From: Betaproteobacteria bacterium HGW-Betaproteobacteria-2
GTDB taxonomy: Bacteria; Pseudomonadota; Gammaproteobacteria; Burkholderiales; Methylophilaceae
Direction: 5' to 3'
Assembly (NCBI GenBank): GCA_002842255.1
Contig: PHCM01000119.1
Location: forward strand, 1 to 5,417
Length of the DNA stretch: 5,417 bases
Shown here piece after piece: positions 1-5,417 of this stretch (the stretch's first letter is position 1; each line of letters begins with the position of its first letter). The notes below the pieces were generated by a model. The model was given only the letters and a program-made list of their open reading frames with translations, searched no databases and had not been told where the DNA came from. The position numbers and the translations under genes are program-made.

Positions 1-737
1 ATAACCGTGTTAGCGACATCCTCCAGCGTGACAAAACGGCCTTCGGATCGAACCAGCAGGGATTCCTCGCCATCATCCAGGCGGCCGGCGCCATCGTTGC
101 TGTTGTTCTGCGTCAGCGCCGTCTGCAAATCCTGCAAGGTCACTGACCTGGCGTACATGCGCGCATTGTCCGGAATCACCTCGAAGGTACGCACCAGCCC
201 ACCGAGCGCATTGACGTCAGCCACCCCCGGTACCGTGCGCAATTGCGGCCGGATGACCCAGTCCAACAGGCTGCGTTTCTCCTGCAGACTCAGTTCTTCA
301 CTCTCGATGGTGAACATGAACATCTCGCCCAGCGGTGTGGTCATCGGCGCCATGCCGCCGGAGATGTCGGCCGGAAGACTGTCCCAGACACCGCCAAGAC
401 GTTCGGCCACCTGTTGCCGGGCCCAGTAAATGTCGGTGCCTTCAGCGAAATCGACTGTGATGTCGGTCATCGCGTATTTGGCGACGGAACGCAACATGGT
501 CTGCCGCGGCAAGCCCAGCATCTCCACCTCGATCAGCGAGGTGATACGGCTTTCAACTTCTTCCGGCGTCATGCCCGGTGCCTTGATGATGATCTTGACC
601 TGGGTGGTGGAAACATCGGGAAAGGCATCGATCGGCAAGGCGCGGAACGAAACAATACCAAGACCCAATAACAGCGCTGTCACCACCAGCATCAATAGCC
701 GCTGGGTCAGCGCGAATTGTATGAGACGAGCCAGCAT
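1..737 (-). CDS. czcA: Heavy-metal efflux RND pump (CzcA/CusA family), N-terminal fragment; continues past left edge
   Basis: This is the inner-membrane, proton-driven pump of a tripartite metal exporter. About 245 codons are open from the start to the left edge, against roughly 1,040 residues for full-length family members, so about a quarter is visible. The protein begins MLARLIQFAL. The first transmembrane helix is at about residues 14-31, followed by the family hallmark ALPIDAFPDV (about 33-42) and APGMTPEEVESRIT (about 53-66), then the start of the periplasmic porter domain with NDGAGRL near 223. Two in-frame ATGs are adjacent, at 740 and 737. I chose 737 because GGGAG at 745-749 is 7 bases away, and because family proteins usually begin M-x-x-x-L-I. 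The 740 ATG overlaps the adaptor stop by four bases. The residues that determine metal choice in CusA or CzcA (the methionine triad, the helix 4 acidic motif) lie outside the window, so czcA names the family and not a proven substrate. Confidence 0.93.
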   Translation of the reverse strand, partial: MLARLIQFALTQRLLMLVVTALLLGLGIVSFRALPIDAFPDVSTTQVKIIIKAPGMTPEEVESRITSLIEVEMLGLPRQTMLRSVAKYAMTDITVDFAEGTDIYWARQQVAERLGGVWDSLPADISGGMAPMTTPLGEMFMFTIESEELSLQEKRSLLDWVIRPQLRTVPGVADVNALGGLVRTFEVIPDNARMYARSVTLQDLQTALTQNNSNDGAGRLDDGEESLLVRSEGRFVTLEDVANTV

Positions 738-1861
738 CATTCGTCTCCCACGCCCAGCCACTTGCCCTTGATGGCAGCAGTGCCTGCAACGGCGACCTTT
801 TCATCACCTTTCAATTCCGCCCTGATCGACACCATGCCGGATTTCTCGCCGAGTAACTCGACCACCGTAGCGACAAAACCCTGCTGGTCCTGCACAAAAA
901 TGTAGTACTCGGCGCCGCTTCTGACCACTGCCGACTTCGGCAGGACAAAAGACTGACCAGCGTTTGCAGCAACACCTTCCGGCACGATCTCGACTTCCAC
1001 ATACTGCCCCGGTATCAGCCTGTCGGCACCCGCAACCACTTCTGCACGCAGCTGCAGGGTCTGGTCATTGCGGTTGACGCTGCGAATGATGTCGACCAAT
1101 TTGCCTTCGACACCGACCTGCGGCAGTTTTACCTGCAGTCCCGGCCGCAGCGTATCGAACAGCGCCAGCGGAGCCCGGATCTCCACCCATAGCGGGCTGA
1201 GTTTGGCGACGCGATAGAGCGGCATCGCCATCTCCACGCGCTGACCCACTTTCGCCATCTGCTCCAGCACCTGGCCATCCATCGGCGCGGTCAGCGTCAG
1301 GCTGCTGCTCATGTTGCCGCTTTTTTGCAGCTGACTGATGCCGATACTGCTCATGCCGGCCAACTGCAAGGCCTGCTTGCGCTGGGCGAGTATGGCCGAA
1401 GTCTCGGCATGATGGCTCTGTGTCGTCAGGAAGCGGCGCTGGGCAATGATGCCTTCCTGGTAGAGCTCCTTGTCGCGAGCCAGCATATCGGCCGCCAATT
1501 GATGCTGGGTCAGTGCCTGCAGGTACTCGCTTTGCAGGCCAACCATTTCCGTACTGCTGATCTGCGCCAGCGACTGGCCTTTTTTTACCGATTGCCCGGC
1601 CGACACATGGAGCTCGGTAATCAGCCCGGCTTGCGGTGCAGTCACCACGCGCTCCTGCGCGACGGGGATGACCACTTCGCCTGCCAGACGCTGGCTGGCG
1701 AGATTGCCGTCCCTACCGAGTTCCGCCACCTTGATACCCAGCGTCTGCTGCTGTGCCGGGGTGATGGCGATCGGTGTCGTCGACGGCTCTGCGGCGAGCG
1801 CCGGTTGCGTCAGGCATACGACGAGGAAAAATATGAGGCAGATGCTTTTGTTCTTGTTCAT
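737..1861 (-). CDS. czcB: Periplasmic adaptor (membrane fusion protein) of metal RND efflux system, CzcB/CusB family
   Basis: This 374-residue adaptor would link the inner-membrane pump to the outer-membrane channel. A Sec signal peptide is clear: KNK at residues 3-5, a hydrophobic core at 7-18, and likely cleavage after ALA or ALAA (23-24). The two half-lipoyl motifs are at about 72-104 (TAPQAGLITELHVSAGQSV) and 188-218 (TAPMDGQVLEQMAKVGQRV). They flank a helical hairpin at about 105-180. A beta-barrel follows (about 220-295, with LRPGLQVKL and LIPGQYVEVEI), then a membrane-proximal domain to the C-terminus. The start is supported by AGGAG at 1869-1873, seven bases upstream. The start overlaps the outer-membrane-factor stop by four bases (ATGA), and the stop overlaps the first possible pump ATG in the same way. 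I see neither the histidine-rich N-terminus of classical CzcB nor an obvious N-terminal methionine cluster as in CusB, so metal specificity is open. The symbol is by family only. Confidence 0.93.
   Translation of the reverse strand: MNKNKSICLIFFLVVCLTQPALAAEPSTTPIAITPAQQQTLGIKVAELGRDGNLASQRLAGEVVIPVAQERVVTAPQAGLITELHVSAGQSVKKGQSLAQISSTEMVGLQSEYLQALTQHQLAADMLARDKELYQEGIIAQRRFLTTQSHHAETSAILAQRKQALQLAGMSSIGISQLQKSGNMSSSLTLTAPMDGQVLEQMAKVGQRVEMAMPLYRVAKLSPLWVEIRAPLALFDTLRPGLQVKLPQVGVEGKLVDIIRSVNRNDQTLQLRAEVVAGADRLIPGQYVEVEIVPEGVAANAGQSFVLPKSAVVRSGAEYYIFVQDQQGFVATVVELLGEKSGMVSIRAELKGDEKVAVAGTAAIKGKWLGVGDE
745..749 (-). promoter_or_regulatory. Shine-Dalgarno that decides the RND pump start
   Basis: GGGAG lies inside the last codons of the adaptor gene. 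It is four bases from the ATG at 740 and seven bases from the ATG at 737. The second spacing is the better one and yields the more family-like N-terminus, so 737 is preferred. Confidence 0.5.
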
Positions 1862-3117
1862 GGCAAAACTCCTACAGCCTGGTTAAAGCGGGCAATATCC
1901 CATTGCAGTTGTATCTGCCGCGCACTCAGCGCGCGCCCGGCCTCATAGGCCTGCGCACGCACCCTTAACAGCGCGACCAGATCGGTCTCGCCCAGTTGGA
2001 AGGCCTTTTCGGCCAGACGCAAACTCTCCCGCGCGATCGCCTCATTCTCGCTGGCGATCTGCAGTTCGGCCCGGGTCACGGCCAGATTGTGTTCCGCCTC
2101 GTGCATGGCGGTCTCAAGCTGATAACGCAACCGCTCACGGTCGGCGATCGCCTGCGCCACCTGCATGTCGGCGGCAGCCAGCTGCTGTGCGGTATGGCTC
2201 TCGCTGCTGAGCGGAATGCGGACACTGAGACCGACGCTATCGTTATAGGCGTTGTCGAATGCACCGCGCTGGCTGCGCGTATTGACCACCAGTTGCAGAT
2301 TGTCACGGCTCTCCACCGTACTCAGGTTACGCTCCTGTTCCACCAGCTTGACCCGTGCTTCCGCTTCCTGCCAGAACGCGTGTGCTTCACTATAGGTTTC
2401 CAGCGAAGACTGCGCTTCTTCCAGCTGACCGGGAATCTGCTGCAATCCGGTCAGCACTGCGTAACGGTGGCGGGCATGATTCAGTTCGGCATCGGCACGC
2501 ACGGTCTCGGTCCTCGCTTGCAGTGATTCCTGCTGCGCCAGCATGAGATCGGTTTTGGCCAGCTCACCGGCCTGATACCGGCGCTCGACATCACGCTCCA
2601 GCGCCAGCGCTGTTTCATGGCGCAATTTGGCGAGCGCCAGCTGGCTCTCCGTCATCTTCAGTTCCCAAACCGCCTCACGCAGTTGACCGGCAACCTCCAG
2701 CAACAGGCTCTCGCGACTGGCCTGTACTCCAAGCTGGGCATTTTCTGCCACGGCCGTGCGTGCGGCACGCTGACCCAGACGCCAGAGCGGAATCTCGACA
2801 TCCGCCTGCCATTCGCGTTCACCGCGACCACTGCCGAGGCCGTCGTTCTGATGGCTCAACGCCAGCGCAGGCGGTTTGGGCAGCAGACTGGCAGAGCGGG
2901 ACTGGCGTGCGAGCACATCGCGATCCCGCGCCTGCAGCTGGTATTGCTGCGGATTGCGCTTGAAGGTCAGTTCCAGCGTCTGTTTCAGACTCAATGCCGG
3001 ATTGGTTTCCAGCACATCCTGGTGTTCAAGCTCGACTGCAGCAACTGGTGCAGGCAGCAGCGAAGAAGAAACGATACAAAGCCCAACAGCAAGTTGGATA
3101 AACGAACGGGCAATCAT
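1858..3117 (-). CDS. czcC: Outer-membrane factor of metal RND efflux system, TolC/CzcC family
   Basis: This 419-residue protein is about the size of CzcC and would form the trimeric outer-membrane exit duct. Residues 1-27 look like a Sec signal peptide, with cleavage near PVAA. The only early cysteine (C14) is in a poor lipobox, so lipidation is not supported. The mature part is rich in Ala, Gln, Glu, Leu and Arg, as expected of long periplasmic helices. The internal duplication typical of TolC proteins is visible: RRYQAGELAKTDLMLAQQE at 179-197 is matched by KAFQLGETDLVALLRVRAQ at 371-389. Beta-strand-like segments are WQADVEIPLWRLG (103-115) and VGLSVRIPLSSES (295-307). The protein ends IARFNQAVGVLP, a usual end for CzcC-type factors. 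AGGAG at 3125-3129 precedes the ATG by seven bases. It lies 75 bases downstream of the histidine-rich gene and directly upstream of the adaptor, so the order matches czcCBA. Confidence 0.92.
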   Translation of the reverse strand: MIARSFIQLAVGLCIVSSSLLPAPVAAVELEHQDVLETNPALSLKQTLELTFKRNPQQYQLQARDRDVLARQSRSASLLPKPPALALSHQNDGLGSGRGEREWQADVEIPLWRLGQRAARTAVAENAQLGVQASRESLLLEVAGQLREAVWELKMTESQLALAKLRHETALALERDVERRYQAGELAKTDLMLAQQESLQARTETVRADAELNHARHRYAVLTGLQQIPGQLEEAQSSLETYSEAHAFWQEAEARVKLVEQERNLSTVESRDNLQLVVNTRSQRGAFDNAYNDSVGLSVRIPLSSESHTAQQLAAADMQVAQAIADRERLRYQLETAMHEAEHNLAVTRAELQIASENEAIARESLRLAEKAFQLGETDLVALLRVRAQAYEAGRALSARQIQLQWDIARFNQAVGVLP

Positions 3118-3192
3118 GTAAATCTCCTGATTTCATACAAACGGCCAGAGCAAAACACTGGCTTTTATCCGGCCCGGGGCACGGAATGGAAA
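3118..3192 (-). promoter_or_regulatory. Intercistronic leader before the outer-membrane factor, with a weak stem-loop
   Basis: The 75 bases between the histidine-rich gene and the outer-membrane factor contain an inverted repeat, GCCAG-N9-CTGGC (3144-3162), and the Shine-Dalgarno AGGAG at 3125-3129. I see no convincing -35/-10 pair, so the pump genes are probably read from the promoter upstream of 3591. The stem is only five base pairs. The T-run beside it is on the plus-strand side, so it is not a minus-strand terminator. A role as a processing or attenuation site is speculation. Confidence 0.25.
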
Positions 3193-3591
3193 TCAGAAGC
3201 AGGGAGGGGCTTGGGGCTGGGGACTTCGGTGGCGGAAGGATAGGATAAACTTTGACTGGTACTGAAAACCACGAGCAAAAACCGGCAGCAACGGGACAAA
3301 CAAGGCCGCAAACAAGGCCGGCAGCAGACCCAACCAGTTCGATGGCTCGATTTTCTTGGGTATGCCCTCTGCAACCGAGACGATTTGATGCGGTCCATGT
3401 GGATTTTCCAGCACAGGGTTTGTATCATGGGCATGATGTGCGGGGGATGCGGCCGTATGCAGATGCATGACACTGGCATGATGAACACCATCTGCCTCCA
3501 GATGCGCGTGGACAAATGGCGCAAGTATCTGCAGGCTGACCAGCCAAAGTACAATCAACCATGCTGGAAGTTTCAGGTAATTTGAATGCAT
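3193..3591 (-). CDS. Small histidine-rich membrane protein heading the efflux operon (czcI-like position)
   Basis: This predicted 132-residue protein has two hydrophobic segments, at about 10-26 (WLIVLWLVSLQILAPF) and 87-106 (LGLLPALFAALFVPLLPVF). The stretch from 27 to 85 should lie in the periplasm and carries eleven histidines between residues 28 and 68, including HAH (28-30), HH (37-38), HLH (43-45) and HHAH (52-55). That pattern suggests binding of a soft or borderline metal such as Cu, Zn, Co or Ni. VHA|H at 27-30 could also be a signal-peptidase site, giving a cleaved form. The C-terminus ends PQAPPCF, a tail resembling small secreted proteins near copper and czc genes. I recall no named family with certainty. 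It is first in the operon, as czcI is in the classical czc cluster, so a sensor, buffer or regulatory role is inferred. The Shine-Dalgarno is weak (GGA very close to the ATG). The overlapping alternative frame (3165-3554) lacks membrane logic and was set aside. Confidence 0.8.
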   Translation of the reverse strand: MHSNYLKLPAWLIVLWLVSLQILAPFVHAHLEADGVHHASVMHLHTAASPAHHAHDTNPVLENPHGPHQIVSVAEGIPKKIEPSNWLGLLPALFAALFVPLLPVFARGFQYQSKFILSFRHRSPQPQAPPCF

Positions 3592-3612
3592 ATTCCGTAC
3601 AATGTAGTCATC

Positions 3613-3648
3613 AGGTTTGATATTACTACTTTAATCAGCGCCTATTAA
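3613..3648 (-). promoter_or_regulatory. Candidate promoter and overlapping operator of the efflux operon
   Basis: On the minus strand, TTAATA (3648-3643) and TAATAT (3625-3620) are separated by 17 bases, a reasonable sigma-70 layout, with a start point expected near 3613 and a leader of about 22 bases. A perfect five-base dyad, TTAAT-N8-ATTAA (3631-3648), covers the -35 box and much of the spacer, where a metal-responsive regulator could act. No regulator gene is in the window. The region is AT-rich, so such matches can arise by chance. Confidence 0.35.
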
Positions 3649-3672
3649 GTTATCTGGGGAAAACATAACATC

Positions 3673-3810
3673 ATGCTATACGCCATTTTCAACATCAGCG
3701 CCCTCATCGCCATCATCCTGCATATGACCGGTCATCTGGAGCGATGGGGCATGGAATGGATACTCATCGTTTTCGCCATTGCCGTGTTCCCGGCCGTCAT
3801 CTATCTTTAA
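3673..3810 (+). CDS. Two-helix membrane microprotein, 45 residues, function unknown
   Basis: ATG at 3673 to TAA at 3808-3810 encodes 45 residues. Two hydrophobic stretches, about 3-16 (YAIFNISALIAIIL) and 29-45 (WILIVFAIAVFPAVIYL), flank a short polar turn at 17-28 containing H17, M18, H21, E23, R24, W25, M27 and E28. That fits a small inner-membrane hairpin protein. The third codon positions are mostly C or G, like the neighbouring genes, which favours real coding. A GGGGA sequence at 3656-3660 is the only Shine-Dalgarno candidate, and its 12-base spacing is long. It is the sole plus-strand gene here, divergent from the histidine-rich gene (81 bases between starts) and convergent with the LTA-synthase-like gene (three bases between stops). 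I do not recognise a family. The turn residues might touch metal, but that rests only on location beside the efflux operon. Confidence 0.6.
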   Translation: MLYAIFNISALIAIILHMTGHLERWGMEWILIVFAIAVFPAVIYL

Positions 3811-3813
3811 GTC

Positions 3814-5417
3814 TCATCGTTCCACAGTCGGCCTGTCGTCAGGCATGTGATAGTCCTGCTCGCGATAGAGAATCGATGGCAGCAGGACATGGCCCAGAGC
3901 ACGTCTTTCCATCACTCCGGCATCCGCCGGCGGCTCCTGCGGATTCAGTTCTTTAGTTAGCCTGTCGTAAACCGCGTGCGTCGGCGCCTTGCCCGATCGC
4001 AACACCACGACTTTTTCGCCCTCCATCCAGGCATAATTTTCCCCATACTGCATCATGGCGCGACCCGGCAAGCCTTCCGGCTCGGCACTTAAGTCACGCC
4101 CGGTCATCGGGTGTTCGGCGTCTAGCCCCATCAGTGAAATCACCGTCGTCGGCAAATCGATCTGGCTGGCTACGGACTTGATGACGCGCGGCTGGATATC
4201 GGCACCCAGAATCAGGCCGGGGATGTGAAAGTGCTTGACCGGCACCAGGTCATCGCCGCGTACGCGGATATCATGATCGGCCACCACCAGAAACACGGTA
4301 TCTTTCCAGTAAGGGCTGGCCTGCGCCTGCCGGAAAAACTGGCCCATGGCGTAATCGGCATACTTCACGGCGTTGTTCTCGGTCGCCTTCGGCTCTTCAT
4401 GCAGCGCAATGCGGCCATCCGGGAATTCGAACGGCGAGTGGTTGGTGGAAGTAAACACCAGCGTGAAGAAGGGCTGGCCACTCTCGTGATGCTTCATCAG
4501 CTGCTCGTGCGTCTTGTTGAACAAATCTTCGTCCGAAACACCCCAGCTGCCGGTGAATACCGGATTGGCGTAGTCGTTCTTGTCCACCACCTGATCGAAA
4601 TCGTTGTTGATGAAGAAATTGCGCATATTGTCAAAATGCCCTTCACCACCATAGATGAACTCACTCAGATAGCCCTTGCTCTTGAACAGACTGGCCAGCG
4701 TAAAAAAGTGGTCCTGCGACAAGGACAGCTTGACCACACTCTGCGCCGGTGTCGGTGCAAAGCCGGTCACCACCGACTCGATACCGCGCACCGAGCGGGT
4801 GCCAGTGGCGTACAGGTTCTCGAACCACCAGCCTTGGGTCTTCAGCTTTTCCAGCTCCGGCGTCACCGGCCGGCCACCGAGCGACTCGACAAAGGTCGCG
4901 CCCAGGCTTTCCTGCAGGATAATCACCAGATTCAACGGCTTGTCGCGGTGCACCGTGGACGTTTGGCGCGTGAAAGTGGGCAGATTGGCATCACCGATCA
5001 AGGGCCGGTGGTCCTGCAACAGGGCACGCATCTCGCGCAGTTGCTGCATGGCCTCCTCTTCGCTCATCTCGCCATAGATCTCGCTCGATTTGGCTTCGTG
5101 CTGGAGGTTGTAGATGGCGTGGAACACGGTCCAGGTCGAGTTCATGATCAGCGTGTTGACCATGGTATCGGTGGTCAAGGCGAACATGGCCGGATTGGCA
5201 GGCCGGTGATCCGTGGTCGAACGCACGGAGAACACCACCAGCAGCACGACCAAGGGCAAGGCCAGCCAATGCTTCCAGGTGCTGGCCGGACGCGGCTGAT
5301 TCAACCATGGGCGCATGAAGCGCAGACCGGCCCAGACCGTCAACGCCAGCATGCCCAGCGCACCGAAAACGTGGATACGGAAGCCGTTCCACAACATGGG
5401 CACGACTTCCTCCGGAT
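3814..5417 (-). CDS. LTA-synthase-family membrane phosphotransferase (alkaline phosphatase/sulfatase fold), C-terminal part; probably continues past right edge
   Basis: Numbered from the GTG at 5403 (529 residues), hydrophobic helices are at about 11-28 and 48-60, followed by a linker and then the extracytoplasmic catalytic domain from about 155. Family active-site features are present in order: E165 in IILQESLG, the presumed Thr nucleophile T202 in ATGTRSVRG, R261 in the probable substrate loop, H322 in TNHSPFEF, D376 and H377 in VVADHD, and H391/H393 in KHFHIPG. The metal-binding set therefore looks complete and active. Homologues transfer phosphoglycerol or phosphoethanolamine to envelope glycans or lipids. 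In Gram-negatives the acceptor is usually unknown, so no symbol is given. The frame stays open upstream (PEEVVPMLWNGF), and relatives have about five N-terminal helices and 600-700 residues, so I call it 5'-partial. GGAGG five bases before the GTG allows a shorter protein starting at 5403. No link to the efflux operon is evident. Confidence 0.9.
   Translation of the reverse strand, partial: PEEVVPMLWNGFRIHVFGALGMLALTVWAGLRFMRPWLNQPRPASTWKHWLALPLVVLLVVFSVRSTTDHRPANPAMFALTTDTMVNTLIMNSTWTVFHAIYNLQHEAKSSEIYGEMSEEEAMQQLREMRALLQDHRPLIGDANLPTFTRQTSTVHRDKPLNLVIILQESLGATFVESLGGRPVTPELEKLKTQGWWFENLYATGTRSVRGIESVVTGFAPTPAQSVVKLSLSQDHFFTLASLFKSKGYLSEFIYGGEGHFDNMRNFFINNDFDQVVDKNDYANPVFTGSWGVSDEDLFNKTHEQLMKHHESGQPFFTLVFTSTNHSPFEFPDGRIALHEEPKATENNAVKYADYAMGQFFRQAQASPYWKDTVFLVVADHDIRVRGDDLVPVKHFHIPGLILGADIQPRVIKSVASQIDLPTTVISLMGLDAEHPMTGRDLSAEPEGLPGRAMMQYGENYAWMEGEKVVVLRSGKAPTHAVYDRLTKELNPQEPPADAGVMERRALGHVLLPSILYREQDYHMPDDRPTVER

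Noticed and set aside
1..771. Plus-strand frames at 7-429, 243-671 and 430-771
   Set aside because: They lie opposite the RND pump N-terminus, whose family motifs (ALPIDAFPDV, APGMTPEEVESRIT) are unmistakable.
1580..1588. A7 run (minus strand) in the adaptor gene as a possible slippage site
   Set aside because: It encodes the ordinary VKKG of the lipoyl motif, the downstream frame is intact to the stop, and no useful alternative product follows a shift.
1325..1948. 207-codon plus-strand open frame opposite the adaptor gene
   Set aside because: It lies opposite a gene with clear domain motifs, has no recognisable protein features and crosses the adaptor/outer-membrane-factor junction. It is a shadow frame.
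3144..3166. Stem-loop followed by TTTT on the plus strand, resembling a terminator
   Set aside because: The stem is five base pairs, the T-run is short, and no plus-strand gene ends there.
2617..3243. 208-codon plus-strand open frame opposite the outer-membrane factor
   Set aside because: The opposite strand encodes a TolC-family protein with its internal repeat and good Shine-Dalgarno. This frame has no motif or plausible ribosome binding site.
3165..3554. 129-codon minus-strand frame overlapping the histidine-rich gene
   Set aside because: Its product is rich in Arg, Cys and Ser without membrane segments arranged in a sensible way. The 3193-3591 frame gives coherent helices and His clusters.
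4991..5392. 133-codon minus-strand frame within the LTA-synthase-like gene
   Set aside because: It is an alternative frame of a gene with hydrophobic helices and a catalytic domain. The product is Ala/Arg/His-rich without motifs.

Overview
The window looks like a chromosomal segment from a Gram-negative bacterium, most likely a proteobacterium. The evidence is a tripartite RND efflux operon with an outer-membrane factor, and an LTA-synthase-family sulfatase of the kind carried by beta- and gammaproteobacteria. Base composition is moderately GC-rich by eye. The genus cannot be named from the sequence alone. No mobile element, tRNA, rRNA or CRISPR array was seen, and coding density is very high.

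Positions 1-3591 (minus strand, read right to left) form a heavy-metal efflux operon of the czcCBA type. The order is a small histidine-rich membrane protein (3193-3591), a TolC/CzcC-like outer-membrane factor (1858-3117), a CzcB/CusB-like periplasmic adaptor (737-1861), and the N-terminal quarter of a CzcA/CusA-like RND pump that runs off the left edge. The last two junctions are 4-base ATGA overlaps, which suggests translational coupling. The three pump genes would build one channel spanning both membranes. The histidine-rich protein occupies the place that czcI has in the classical czc cluster and may bind metal in the periplasm. The transported metal cannot be read from this fragment.

Positions 3592-3672 are a short AT-rich divergent control region with a candidate promoter for the efflux operon and an overlapping TTAAT-N8-ATTAA dyad.

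Positions 3673-3810 (plus strand) hold a 45-residue ORF predicted to encode a two-helix membrane microprotein. It is the only plus-strand gene in the window.

Positions 3814-5417 (minus strand) hold the C-terminal part of an LTA-synthase-family membrane phosphotransferase or sulfatase-fold enzyme. It probably continues past the right edge. Its stop lies three bases from the stop of the microprotein, so the two genes converge tail to tail.
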